Shown: positions 55,679 to 64,000 of the stretch, piece after piece
How positions within the stretch are numbered: position 1 is the stretch's first letter
How the letters are laid out: each line of letters opens with the position of its first letter
From: Promethearchaeota archaeon
Lineage (GTDB): Archaea; Asgardarchaeota; Lokiarchaeia; Sigynarchaeales; SOKP01
DNA length: 64,000 bases
Assembly: GCA_016839635.1 (NCBI GenBank)
Contig: JAEOTV010000111.1
Span: forward strand, 27,014 to 91,013
Direction: 5' to 3'
Program-made: the position numbers and the translations under genes
The notes under the pieces: generated by a model
Told to the model about the DNA's origin: nothing
The model's database searches: none
The model's input: only the letters and a program-made list of their open reading frames with translations

Positions 55679-55719
55679 TAATCATGTAAATTAAAGAATA
55701 CATAAATTGTTTTGTGTTG

Positions 55720-56328
55720 TTAGTCTTCTTTTCCCATTTTATCCTCAATTATTTCTGTTAAATCATTATTGCAATTATAACAAAATTTTGGGAGAGAATT
55801 GAATTCAGTACCACATTTTGGACAAGTAATTTTACTCCCATTAGCAAGAGAATATAAATCTTCGATTTGAGGCTTGAATTTAGATTTTAAGATTTTCTCT
55901 TTAATTAATGAGAGGCTAATTGAAAGACCAATTATCACGATTCCAAGTAGAATTGTATGCATGAAATGAAAACTGAAATGAGAATTGAAATATACTGGAG
56001 AATGTTTTGATAAAAAAACATAAAGAAAGAAGTTAGGAAAGAAGAATGTTATTAAATTCATTGAGTATGCCTTTTTGAAGTTATTATAAATAAAGATTGG
56101 GATAAATGATATTAAAATCCAAAGCAAATAAATAAAAAATAGACCAGGCCATATATCAAACAAAATGTAGTTAGCAAAAAATTGTATTATCATTTGTTGT
56201 TCAATTGTTGTTCCTATATCATAATTAAGATTAATTTGATAACCAAAATAAAATACAACTAAATTTAAAATTAATGTTTGAATTATGAAGAGAACAAGTC
56301 TATTTCTGAAAATTTCAACTGTTTTCAT
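55720..56328 (-). CDS. membrane protein with C-terminal zinc ribbon
   Basis: 202 residues, four hydrophobic helices followed by a C-terminal ribbon: ITCPKCGTEFNSLPKFCYNC (two CxxC pairs, residues about 170-190). The ribbon resembles those at the ends of the 35.4 kb and 63 kb proteins. No catalytic motif. It is probably followed upstream on the same strand by the DMT gene (41-base gap), so the two may be co-transcribed. Confidence 0.72.
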   Translation of the reverse strand: MKTVEIFRNRLVLFIIQTLILNLVVFYFGYQINLNYDIGTTIEQQMIIQFFANYILFDIWPGLFFIYLLWILISFIPIFIYNNFKKAYSMNLITFFFPNFFLYVFLSKHSPVYFNSHFSFHFMHTILLGIVIIGLSISLSLIKEKILKSKFKPQIEDLYSLANGSKITCPKCGTEFNSLPKFCYNCNNDLTEIIEDKMGKED

Positions 56329-56587
56329 TAATATTTATCTAAATATTTCAAAGAATTAAACTCTTCTAAATAAACGCTGATTTTTAAATAACTCTATCAG
56401 AATGATATGCCTAAAACAGTAAAATTTTTAATATTTGCTATCTTCATTTATGTACAGTGGAAGACTCGTATTCTTATTTTTTTACTATGGCATATTATAA
56501 CCATTATAAAGGATGTTTTCTCCCATGATTTATACTTCTTCTTTAAATTCTATTTATGAAAGTATTTTTTTTGGAGGTATTTAACTT

Positions 56588-59512
56588 ATGAGTTATACAT
56601 TTTCAAGAACTAAAATGATAGAAAAAATTAAATTTGGGCTTTTAAGCCCTGATGAAATCCGAAAAATGTCAGCTGCTCGAATAATTACCGCAGATACATA
56701 TGATGAGGATGGATTACCTATACCCTCTGGATTAATGGATCAACGATTGGGCACCATCGAACCAGGTCAGCGTTGTCAGACTTGCGGTAATCTTGTAAGT
56801 AATTGTATGGGTCATTTTGGCCATATAGAGCTCGCTAGACCGGTTATTCATGTAGGTTATGCAAAAAAAGTGTTAAAAGTTTTACGTAGTATATGTCCGG
56901 ACTGCTCTCGGTTAATGCTTACAGAGGAGGAAAAAGAGAAGTTTCGAGAAGAACAAGTTAAGCATCGAAAAATTTTCTTTGAAGGAGATGAAGATGCAGC
57001 AAAAATTGTTTTTAAACGAGCAAGAAAGACGAAAGCTTGTCCTTATTGTGGAGGAAAAAAGAAGAAAATAATCATTGAAAAGCCAACAACTTTTTATGAA
57101 GAAGAAGAAGGAAAAGGTTCGAGGAGAATAACACCTATTGAAATTTTAGAACGATTAAAAAAGATGAGTGATGTTGATCTTAGGATCCTTGGTATTTCTC
57201 CTGAGAATGCTCGCCTTGAATGGGTTGTTTTTACTGTTTTGCCAATACCTCCTGTATGTGCAAGACCATCAATCACCTTAGATAGTGGTATTCGGTCTGA
57301 GGATGATTTAACACATAAATTAGTTGATGTTATTAGAATTAACCAAAGATTAAGGGAAAATATTGATGCCGGAGCACCTCATTTAATAGTTGAAGACCTT
57401 TGGGAATTATTGCAATATCATATTACGACATATTTTGATAATCAAGTATCCGGTATACCTCCTGCTAGACATCGATCTGGCAGAGCACTGAGAACCTTAA
57501 CTCAGAGGTTAAAAGGTAAAGAAGGAAGATTTAGGAGTAATTTGAGTGGTAAAAGAGTTGATTTCTCTGCTCGTAGTGTAATATCACCAAATCCTTATAT
57601 AAGTATTAATGAGGTAGGTGTCCCTATAGAAATAGCTAAAATTTTAACAATCCCTACTAATGTTAATGATTGGAATATTGAAGAAATGAAACAAATGGTC
57701 TTGAATGGACCTTTTAAACATCCTGGAGCTAATTATATTATTCGGAATGATCGTAGAAGGATTGATCTTCGATATGTAAAAAATCGAAAGATTATTGCTG
57801 ATATGCTAGCACCAGGCTTTACTATTGAGCGCCATTTAAATGAGGGAGATTTAGTATTATTTAATCGCCAACCTTCTCTTCATAGGATGTCAATAATGGC
57901 TCACGAAGTAAAAATAATGAAAGGAAGAACATTTCGCTTAAATTTAACTGTGTGTCCCCCTTATAACGCTGATTTTGATGGAGATGAAATGAACTTGCAC
58001 GTACCTCAAAGCGAAGAAGCCCGTACAGAGGCAGAACTACTTTTAAAAGTTCAAGAACATATATTATCTCCGAGATTTGGTGGACCAATATTAGGTGGCA
58101 TTCAGGATTTTATTTCAAGTGTATTCCAATTTACAAGTAAAGATTCTATCTATACTAAAAAAGATGCATTAAAATTGTTATATACTGGAGATGTATTTCA
58201 AAACAATCCTAAATTTAGTTTGGATCAACTCACTCCTGTGGCTATTGACCCAGAACCAATGTATTCTGGAAAAGACATCTTCAGTACATTATTTCCAGAT
58301 GATCTTAATATCAAAGTAAGATCAAAGTTCTGTAAAAAATGTGAAGTTTGTGAAGAAGAAGACTGTATTTATGATGCCTATGTTGTAATTAAAAATGGTC
58401 ATCTGATAACAGGTACTATTGACGAGAACTCGTTTGGAGCTATGCAATCAAATAGTATATTACAACGAATTATTAAAGATCATGGTAACGCACGGGGGAG
58501 GATTTTTTTAGATAGTGCCACAAAAATGCTTTTATATGTTATTCGCCAGAATGGAATGACAATGGGATTGGATGAAGTCTATGTCCATGGGCATGCTTAC
58601 GAAGCAATTCAAAAAATATTAACGGACGCGAATGAGGAATCTAAAAAATTAATAACTGCGTTTCATGAGAATGATACAACAATTCTTAGAAGAGCTCCTG
58701 GGCGTTCAATGAGAGAAACTTTAGAATTAAGAATTCGCCAAGTATTAGCAGAAGCTAGAAAACAAGCAGAAGAGACTGCCGCAGATTTCATAGGAGATGA
58801 AGCTCATTCTGTCATTATGACTAAATCTGGGGCTAGAGGGAATATATTAAACCTTGGACAGATGTCTGCTGTTGTCGGGCAACAAGCAATTAGAGGAGAG
58901 AGAATTAATCGAGGATATAGTATGCGAACGCTACCTCATTTTAAAATTAATGATCTCACACCTAAATCAAGGGGATTTGTTTCTTCTTCCTATAGAAATG
59001 GTTTAAAACCAGTAGAATTCTTTTTTCATGCAATGGGGGGAAGAGAAGGATTAGTTGATACAGCTGTAAGAACTTCAACATCTGGATATATGCAACGCAG
59101 GTTGGTGAATGCTTTACAGGATATGGTTGTCGAAAATGATGGCACTGTGAGAAACTCTGATAAAAATGTAATCCAATTTTGCTTTGGAGATGATGGTATT
59201 GATGCAATGCATACTGATCATGGTGCTGCAGTGAATCTAGATGTTTTATTATTAAAAGCAAAAGCTCTAAATGTTGATGAAGTACGTGAGGAGATTAAAA
59301 AAGGTCAAACATCAAAAGCTAAACCAAAGAAAAAAGTTGAAACTATAAAAAAACCAATTGAGAAGGTTGAAACAGAACTAAAACCAGAAAAAAAAGAATT
59401 GAGTAAAGATTCCTTAAAAGAACAATTTGAAGAAGAAACTGGGAAGAAGGCAATTTGGCGAGGTAAAGAAACTAACGCATATTTAGAATGGAAAGAAAAA
59501 CAAATAAATTAA
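56588..59512 (+). CDS. rpoA1: DNA-directed RNA polymerase subunit A' (Rpo1N)
   Basis: 974 residues. The N-terminal clamp has the zinc site CQTCGNLVSNCMGHFGH (about 63-79) and a second one (CPDC and CPYCGG). The active-site aspartates are in NADFDGDEMNLHVPQ (about 460-474). RSVISPNPYISINEVGVP, FNRQPSLHRMSIMAHEV and the bridge-helix-type MGGREGLVDTAVRTSTSGYM are present. After the bridge helix it ends in a long charged tail (about 890-960, rich in Lys/Glu) and a conserved-looking KKAIWRGKETNAYLEWK. SD GGAGGT lies nine bases before the ATG. First gene of the rpoA1-rpoA2-rpl30e-nusA-rps12-rps7 operon. Confidence 0.97.
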   Translation: MSYTFSRTKMIEKIKFGLLSPDEIRKMSAARIITADTYDEDGLPIPSGLMDQRLGTIEPGQRCQTCGNLVSNCMGHFGHIELARPVIHVGYAKKVLKVLRSICPDCSRLMLTEEEKEKFREEQVKHRKIFFEGDEDAAKIVFKRARKTKACPYCGGKKKKIIIEKPTTFYEEEEGKGSRRITPIEILERLKKMSDVDLRILGISPENARLEWVVFTVLPIPPVCARPSITLDSGIRSEDDLTHKLVDVIRINQRLRENIDAGAPHLIVEDLWELLQYHITTYFDNQVSGIPPARHRSGRALRTLTQRLKGKEGRFRSNLSGKRVDFSARSVISPNPYISINEVGVPIEIAKILTIPTNVNDWNIEEMKQMVLNGPFKHPGANYIIRNDRRRIDLRYVKNRKIIADMLAPGFTIERHLNEGDLVLFNRQPSLHRMSIMAHEVKIMKGRTFRLNLTVCPPYNADFDGDEMNLHVPQSEEARTEAELLLKVQEHILSPRFGGPILGGIQDFISSVFQFTSKDSIYTKKDALKLLYTGDVFQNNPKFSLDQLTPVAIDPEPMYSGKDIFSTLFPDDLNIKVRSKFCKKCEVCEEEDCIYDAYVVIKNGHLITGTIDENSFGAMQSNSILQRIIKDHGNARGRIFLDSATKMLLYVIRQNGMTMGLDEVYVHGHAYEAIQKILTDANEESKKLITAFHENDTTILRRAPGRSMRETLELRIRQVLAEARKQAEETAADFIGDEAHSVIMTKSGARGNILNLGQMSAVVGQQAIRGERINRGYSMRTLPHFKINDLTPKSRGFVSSSYRNGLKPVEFFFHAMGGREGLVDTAVRTSTSGYMQRRLVNALQDMVVENDGTVRNSDKNVIQFCFGDDGIDAMHTDHGAAVNLDVLLLKAKALNVDEVREEIKKGQTSKAKPKKKVETIKKPIEKVETELKPEKKELSKDSLKEQFEEETGKKAIWRGKETNAYLEWKEKQIN

Positions 59513-59542
59513 AATATTTTTTAAATTAAAAGGAAGAGACAA

Positions 59543-60742
59543 ATGGTAAAAGTTAATCCAAAATTTTTAGATGAACAATTAGTTATATTAAAAAAAGATG
59601 GTATTCCTGAAGATTTAATAGATAAGATAAGAGAAAAGATAATTCATGAAGATTTAGAAGAGGAACAACTCGAATATCTGTTAAATAAAATTTATATTAA
59701 TTTTAATAATGCTCGTGTAGAAACTTCAGAACCTGTTGGTACTGTTGCTGCACAATCAATTGGTGAACCAGGAACACAAATGACTCTACGAACCTTCCAC
59801 TATGCAGGAGTAGAAGAGTTCTCCGTTACACAAGGACTCCCTAGGTTAATTGAAATTGTAGATGCACGTCGTTTTCCAAGTACACCACAAATGTCTGTGT
59901 ATCTTGAAAAACCTTATTCGGAATCTGAAGAAAAAGCAATTGAAGTACATAATCGAATTGAGCAAATTCGTATAGAACAGATTATTCACGATATTGATTT
60001 AGATTTTGTGAATTGGAATATTGTTATCAACTTAATCCCAGAAATTTGTGAGAAAAAGGGGATTGATATTAATGAAATACCAGAAATTTTAAAGCGTTAT
60101 AAGAAAAAGGGAACAATAAAGCGTGAAGGCAATTCCATTATTATTGATCCAGGTATTGAAGATTTACAAAGTTTACAGAAACTAAGGGAAAAGATTCTTA
60201 AAAAAGTCGTAAAAGGGATAAGGGGTGTAAAAAGAGGTTTGTTAACTCCTTCAGATGATGGTGAAGAATGGATAATAAAAACCGAAGGGACAAACATGCA
60301 AAGTGTTATCCAAATAGAAGGAGTTGATATAACAAAAACAGTCTCAAATCATATTCATGAGATTGAAAAACTGTATGGAATTGAAGCAGCACGTCAAATG
60401 ATAATATTAGAAGCTCAAAAAGTGCTTGAACAACAAGGATTAGATGTAGATTTACGGCATCTTCTAATTTTAGCTGATCTAATGTGTTATTCTGGATCAA
60501 TACAATCTATTGGAAGACATGGGATCTCAGGTTCAAAATCGAGTGTGTTTGCGAGAGCTGCTTTTGAGGTTACCGTTAACCAACTTCTTGATGCGGGGCT
60601 TTATGGTGAGGAAGAGCGCCTTTTAGGCATTCCCGAGAATGTTATTGTAGGACAAATTAGCCCTATAGGGTCAGGGCGTGTTAATGTAATGTTTGATCTC
60701 GACGCTAATTTAGAGATATTAAAAAAGAAGAAAAAAGGATAA
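59543..60742 (+). CDS. rpoA2: DNA-directed RNA polymerase subunit A'' (Rpo1C)
   Basis: 399 residues. The trigger loop is in [20 protein letters not shown], followed by [20 protein letters not shown]. The C-terminal half has [20 protein letters not shown] and [20 protein letters not shown], closing the clamp. The A'/A'' split is normal in archaea. Follows rpoA1 by 30 bases, with GGAAGAG as ribosome site. Confidence 0.97.
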   Translation: MVKVNPKFLDEQLVILKKDGIPEDLIDKIREKIIHEDLEEEQLEYLLNKIYINFNNARVETSEPVGTVAAQSIGEPGTQMTLRTFHYAGVEEFSVTQGLPRLIEIVDARRFPSTPQMSVYLEKPYSESEEKAIEVHNRIEQIRIEQIIHDIDLDFVNWNIVINLIPEICEKKGIDINEIPEILKRYKKKGTIKREGNSIIIDPGIEDLQSLQKLREKILKKVVKGIRGVKRGLLTPSDDGEEWIIKTEGTNMQSVIQIEGVDITKTVSNHIHEIEKLYGIEAARQMIILEAQKVLEQQGLDVDLRHLLILADLMCYSGSIQSIGRHGISGSKSSVFARAAFEVTVNQLLDAGLYGEEERLLGIPENVIVGQISPIGSGRVNVMFDLDANLEILKKKKKG

Positions 60743-60849
60743 AATCAACCGAAAACTTTTAATTTAGATGAAATAACTTAAAAATGCCTCAAAAAATTAA
60801 AAAAGTATCGTTCTTATTACTTATTATATAGAAATTGTTTGAATATACC

Positions 60850-61224
60850 ATGGCAAAGAGAAAAACTAAAACTTCCGTTGAGAAAGTTGATCTTAGTAGG
60901 AAAAAAACAAAGGAATTTGATGTAGATACCAATATCAAGGTTGCGTATAAAACTGGTAAAATACTTTTTGGTAAGAATCAAGTTCTTAAAAGTTTACATA
61001 GAGAAAATCCATATAAAATGCTTATTGTGAGCAGTAATTGTCCAACAGATTTGATTGATGAGCTAGATAATTATAATTATCTTCTAAAAGATAAGGTTTT
61101 TGTCTATAAATATAAAGGTTCAAGTTGGGATTTAGGCCTAGCATGCGCTAAACCTTATATGATCTCTATAATAGGTGTAATTGATTTTGGAGATTCAGAC
61201 TTAATTTCTTTAAAAACTAAATAA
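60850..61224 (+). CDS. rpl30e: large-subunit ribosomal protein L30e (eL30)
   Basis: 124 residues from the ATG at 60850; a TTG 15 bases upstream is open. An N-terminal basic extension (AKRKTKTSVEKVDLSRKKTK) precedes the L7Ae/L30e fold: TNIKVAYKTGKILFGKNQVL, ENPYKMLIVSSNCPTDLIDE and KGSSWDLGLACAKPYMISII. The family binds kink-turn RNA; in eukaryotes L30e and SBP2 bind SECIS, which is worth noting because SECIS-like elements lie in this same window. The N-terminal extension is longer than usual. Confidence 0.93.
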   Translation: MAKRKTKTSVEKVDLSRKKTKEFDVDTNIKVAYKTGKILFGKNQVLKSLHRENPYKMLIVSSNCPTDLIDELDNYNYLLKDKVFVYKYKGSSWDLGLACAKPYMISIIGVIDFGDSDLISLKTK

Positions 61225-61255
61225 TCTAAACAAACACTAGAGACTTGGTTTTTAC

Positions 61256-61732
61256 ATGTTAAAAAAAAATATTAAAATTGACCGGGAAGCAATGGAACTT
61301 ATTTCACTATTTAATAATATCTCTGGCGCCATCATTAAAGATTGCGTTATCTTTAAATCTCCTGAAAATGGCTCTGAAATTGTTATTTTTTTAGTAAAAG
61401 AAGAGGATGTTGGAAAAGCAATTGGAAAATCTGGCGAACACGTCAAAGACTTAAAATCAAAACTCCAAAAAAAGATTGATGTAATTGCTTTCTCAGAAAA
61501 CTTAGACAAATTCGTCCAAAATATTTTACAAACAACAAAAAATTCCATAAAGGTTCAAAATATTGAGATAAAAGAGAATAGAAACCAAAAGAAAACTGTT
61601 GTCATAACTGTAAGACCTCAAGATCGTGGAAAAGCTATAGGTAAGGATGGTTCCATGATAAGAAAAATTAAAGAATTAGTTTTAAGGTATTTCGAAGTTG
61701 ATAATGTAATTATTAACACTAAAAATATCTAA
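61256..61732 (+). CDS. nusA: archaeal NusA (KH-domain transcription factor)
   Basis: 158 residues: two KH domains and no S1 domain, the archaeal form. EEDVGKAIGKSGEHVKDLKS carries the GxxG of KH1 (GKSG), and PQDRGKAIGKDGSMIRKIKE that of KH2 (GKDG). It binds RNA and may couple transcription to the rps12 operon. Position between rpl30e and rps12 is conserved. Confidence 0.94.
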   Translation: MLKKNIKIDREAMELISLFNNISGAIIKDCVIFKSPENGSEIVIFLVKEEDVGKAIGKSGEHVKDLKSKLQKKIDVIAFSENLDKFVQNILQTTKNSIKVQNIEIKENRNQKKTVVITVRPQDRGKAIGKDGSMIRKIKELVLRYFEVDNVIINTKNI

Positions 61733-61822
61733 TTTAATCTTTTGGAAATTATCCTTACGTCCAATTATACATAAATTTTAAGTTTAAGGAAACATTTTTT
61801 CTCCTACTAAAGTTAAAAAGTA

Positions 61823-61835
61823 GGTGTTATTAATA
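61823..61835 (+). promoter_or_regulatory. Shine-Dalgarno and putative AUA start of rps12
   Basis: GGTG (61823-61826), six bases, then ATA (61833-61835). The GTG at 61824 lies inside the ribosome site and is in frame, but would add three residues with no family equivalent. Confidence 0.65.
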
Positions 61836-62264
61836 GCCCCTAAAGGATTATATGCAGCAAGAAAATTACAAATTAATCGAAAAAAATTTCGATGGTCTAA
61901 AACCAAATATAAAAGGAGAAAACTTCAATTAAAGAAGAAGGTAGACCCCTTGGAAGGAGCTTGTCAAGCTCTCGGAATCGTTCTTCAGAAAGTTGGTAGA
62001 GAAAGTAAACAACCGAACTCAGCAATAAGAAAATGTGTAAGAGTTCAGCTAAAAAAGAATGGTAAGGGAGTTACAGCATTCTTACCTGGAGATGGTGCTC
62101 TTAATTTTATAGAAGAGCACGATAGAGTGATTCTTGAGGGAATTGGAGGAGCTAAAGGACGTTCCATAGGAGATCTCCCTGGAGTTCGTTATAGAGTAGT
62201 TAAGGTTAATGGGGTAAGTCTGGATGCTCTTTTAGCTGGAAAGAAAGAGAAACCACTCCGTTAA
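61833..62264 (+). CDS. rps12: small-subunit ribosomal protein S12 (uS12)
   Basis: 143 residues if started at the ATA at 61833, giving (M)[11 protein letters not shown], which aligns one-to-one with archaeal S12 N-termini such as MANGKYAARKL. The body has [59 protein letters not shown] and [18 protein letters not shown]. It holds the decoding site of the 30S subunit. 14 bases precede rps7. Starting at the GTG at 61824 would give 146 residues. Confidence 0.95.
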   Translation: MAPKGLYAARKLQINRKKFRWSKTKYKRRKLQLKKKVDPLEGACQALGIVLQKVGRESKQPNSAIRKCVRVQLKKNGKGVTAFLPGDGALNFIEEHDRVILEGIGGAKGRSIGDLPGVRYRVVKVNGVSLDALLAGKKEKPLR

Positions 62265-62278
62265 AGAGGTTTTAAGTT

Positions 62279-62896
62279 ATGAGTAAAACAAAGATGGAAA
62301 TAAAACTATTTAATAAATGGTCTTTTGCAGACATTAAAGTTGATGATGTAACAATTGAAAATTATATTAATTTGAAACCTATTATTGTACCCCATTCAGC
62401 TGGGAAGCATGAGCATAAAAGATTCTGGAAATCTTCCAAAGTTTCAGTAATTGAAAGATTTAGTAATAGATTACTTTCTCCTGGTTTTATCAGCGGAAAA
62501 ATTAGGGGTCATAAAAGTTCTTATAATTCTGGTAAAAAAATAAAATTGCTAAGAAGTATAGAGAATGCATTCACCTTAATTGAATTATTAACTGAGCAGA
62601 ATCCTATACAAGTATTAGTAGATGCAATAATTAATACCGCGCCTAGAGAGGAAACAACGAAAATCGCTATGGGAGGCATTAGTTACGCGTCAGCAGTAGA
62701 TATAGCACCTCAGCGTCGAATAGACCTTGCTGTTAAATATCTCGTTCAAGCAATTGGTGCCAGATCCCATTCTAACGTCAAACAGTTTGAAGAAAATCTA
62801 GCACAAGAATTAATATTAGCAGCAAATAATAGTCAAGAATCAAGAGCTGTTAAAAGAAAAGATGAAATTGAACGAATAGCCGTTTCTGCAAGATAA
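62279..62896 (+). CDS. rps7: small-subunit ribosomal protein S7 (uS7)
   Basis: 205 residues, archaeal type with the long N-terminal extension. IIVPHSAGKHEHKRFWKSSK, VIERFSNRLLSPG, NTAPREETTKIAMGGISYAS and VDIAPQRRIDLAVKYLVQAI are conserved. It initiates assembly of the 30S head. GAGG gives the ribosome site. No EF-2 gene follows; the next gene is on the other strand. Confidence 0.96.
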   Translation: MSKTKMEIKLFNKWSFADIKVDDVTIENYINLKPIIVPHSAGKHEHKRFWKSSKVSVIERFSNRLLSPGFISGKIRGHKSSYNSGKKIKLLRSIENAFTLIELLTEQNPIQVLVDAIINTAPREETTKIAMGGISYASAVDIAPQRRIDLAVKYLVQAIGARSHSNVKQFEENLAQELILAANNSQESRAVKRKDEIERIAVSAR

Positions 62897-62962
62897 TTTT
62901 TTTTTCTATATTACTAATTTCTAAATTAAATTTTAAAAAAAAAATTAAAAAAAGTAAAATAT

Positions 62963-63637
62963 TTAGGCGTGAGCAGCACCACAATAACCACAATACTTAG
63001 CTTCCGGATTTGCGATACTTCCACATTCACGACAGAAATTAGCTTGATTATCTATTTTTGGTTTTGCAGGTGGTCTATATACTTGAGTAATCTTAATTTC
63101 ACTTAAATCAGTTCCACATTTATAACAAAATTTAGGATTTCCCTTAATTTTCATTCCACATGTTGGACAGGCCATGAGTACCCTGGCGCCACATTCTTGA
63201 CAATAATCCCATTTCTTATCAAATTTTTTTCCGCATTTATGACAGAACTTTATTTCTCCTGAAATATATTCTAAAACAGTAGGAATAAGTGCTAAAACAA
63301 ATAATGTACCGATTGGAATTGCAGGAATCCAATATTCTTCAGGTGTAAAAACTTCGCCATAAATGAGAGCAACCATTACAACGACAGTTATTAAAAAAAT
63401 TGTCCACGCTCCGATTATCCCCATTTTAATCCTCTGTTCAGTTCTATAATCCACAACTGTAGCCATAACAGACAAAATCAATAAAACTCCAATAGGAATA
63501 ATAGGGATCCAATATTCAGAAGATATAAAGACCTCACCAAAAATAAGAGCGATCATTACTACGGTTACAATAGCAAATATTGCCCATAATCCTATTGTTC
63601 CTATACTAATTTTTCTATTAACTTTATTAGAACTCAT
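62963..63637 (-). CDS. membrane protein with duplicated 2-TM module and three zinc ribbons
   Basis: 224 residues. Residues about 9-63 and 70-124 are two clear copies of one module: G-x-x-G-x-W-x-I-F, a hydrophobic helix, ALIFGEVF or ALIYGEVF, a conserved EYWIP, then a second helix ending TVVDY or TVLEY. The C-terminal 90 residues carry zinc ribbons: CHKCGKKFDKKWDYCQECGA, CPTCGMKIKGNPKFCYKCG and CRECGSIANPEAKYCGYCG. I do not recognise the module. The ribbons may bind a partner or nucleic acid on the cytosolic side. The next gene on this strand (63.8 kb) has the same module. Confidence 0.75.
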   Translation of the reverse strand: MSSNKVNRKISIGTIGLWAIFAIVTVVMIALIFGEVFISSEYWIPIIPIGVLLILSVMATVVDYRTEQRIKMGIIGAWTIFLITVVVMVALIYGEVFTPEEYWIPAIPIGTLFVLALIPTVLEYISGEIKFCHKCGKKFDKKWDYCQECGARVLMACPTCGMKIKGNPKFCYKCGTDLSEIKITQVYRPPAKPKIDNQANFCRECGSIANPEAKYCGYCGAAHA

Positions 63638-63771
63638 AAAAATACACTTTTAAAATTCAGCTATGTACCTATACGTTTAAATTTTTTAATATCTAAAAAA
63701 GTGGTAAAGTCCTATTAAAGATATTTGTAGTCCAGTTTTTATTAGTCAAAAAAAAAAGAATTATAAAAAAT

Positions 63772-64000
63772 TTAAATTTTTATTTTGTAATCCAAGACGG
63801 TGACTATTATCGCACCAATTAAGAAAGTACCCATAAAAATCCAAGAGATCCAATAGTAACTCGGAGATAATATTAGTATTTCGAGTATAACGAATGTAAA
63901 AGATCCCACTAAAAATAAAGTCCACATCCCTAAAACTCTCGTTTTAATTGGCCTTCTAATTATGATATAAGTTATTAAAGCAGCTAAAGCATAGAAAAGA
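63772..64000 (-). CDS. membrane protein with the same 2-TM module, cut by the right edge
   Basis: Open on the lower strand from the right edge to a TAA at 63774-63772 (at least 76 codons). It contains RVLGMWTLFLVGSFTFVILE, then SPSYYWISWIFMGTFLIGAI and ends TVLDYKIKI, aligning with the module of the neighbouring gene (GxW..F helix, YYWI, second helix, TVLDY). No zinc ribbon lies at this C-terminus. N-terminus unknown. Confidence 0.7.
   Translation of the reverse strand, partial: LFYALAALITYIIIRRPIKTRVLGMWTLFLVGSFTFVILEILILSPSYYWISWIFMGTFLIGAIIVTVLDYKIKI

Noticed and set aside
56407..56559. 50-codon hydrophobic frame before rpoA1
   Set aside because: Possible small membrane peptide, but Phe/Ile-rich composition fits chance and it lies in the rpoA1 leader; not supported enough to call.
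1..64000. tRNA, rRNA, CRISPR array, insertion sequence or phage genes
   Set aside because: I looked for GC-rich cloverleaf-like stretches, regularly spaced repeats, and transposase or integrase motifs in the intergenic regions and frames, and saw none; a covariance-model scan would be the decisive test for tRNAs.

Overview
The window is AT-rich (roughly 70% A+T by eye) and gene-dense, and it comes from an archaeon. It has archaeal information-processing genes (RNA polymerase A' and A'' as separate genes, RpoF, L30e, L21e, L35Ae, S12, S7, an archaeal NusA, Pus10, NurA, a RecJ-like nuclease, a histone) and archaeal C1 chemistry (methenyl-H4MPT cyclohydrolase, an F420-hydrogenase beta-like flavoprotein). 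It also has several eukaryote-signature genes: three Ras/Rab-like GTPases, a roadblock/LC7 protein, an ESCRT-III (Snf7) protein, a presenilin-type aspartyl protease, PH/GRAM-like domains and a zinc-finger/PH/coiled-coil protein. This combination, together with selenoprotein genes whose 3' elements look like eukaryotic SECIS, points to an Asgard archaeon of the Lokiarchaeia. I see no phage, IS element, CRISPR array, rRNA or tRNA.

Layout. 1-5.1 kb: beta-CASP nuclease (cut by the window edge), RecJ-like nuclease, mch and an unknown gene. 5.7-15.3 kb: a GT4 glycosyltransferase, an archaemetzincin-like protease, the presenilin homologue, 3-hydroxyacyl-CoA dehydrogenase, small regulators, a sulfatase-fold enzyme, an FrhB-like protein and GTPase 1. 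15.4-19.7 kb: a complete glycine-cleavage cluster gcvT-gcvH-gcvPA-gcvPB (no gcvL). 19.8-34.9 kb: an XPD-like helicase, an MFS carrier, a GT5 glycogen-synthase-like enzyme, RidA, an M20 peptidase, a secernin-like C69 hydrolase, L35Ae, the zinc-finger/PH protein, a MetE-like protein, ESCRT-III, archaeal dehydroquinate synthase II and GH57. 34.9-40.1 kb: a GRAM-like protein, a degenerate CPBP protein, a nucleoside-kinase-like protein, a roadblock protein, an MFS_2 transporter and a cold-shock protein. 40.3-44.8 kb: the classic archaeal string pus10-rpl21e-rpoF-DUF655-ksgA-hemK. 44.8-56.3 kb: NurA, CPBP protease, GTPase 2, a tandem pair of selenocysteine peroxiredoxin-like genes, membrane proteins, a histone, a phosphoesterase, GTPase 3 and a divergent IlvC-like enzyme. 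56.6-62.9 kb: rpoA1-rpoA2-rpl30e-nusA-rps12-rps7. 63-64 kb: zinc-ribbon membrane proteins built from a repeated two-helix module.

Two results stand out. (1) Two adjacent peroxiredoxin-like genes have in-frame UGA codons at the redox positions (UxxC in one, UxxU in the other). Each is followed, two bases after its UAA stop, by a nearly identical 62-nt element: an AUGA / A-rich loop / GGA hairpin resembling a eukaryotic SECIS, then a second conserved hairpin. (2) Three genes (rpl21e, rps12, XPD-like helicase) appear to start at AUC or AUA, each 6-7 nt after a GGTG Shine-Dalgarno. In two of them no ATG, GTG or TTG is available.
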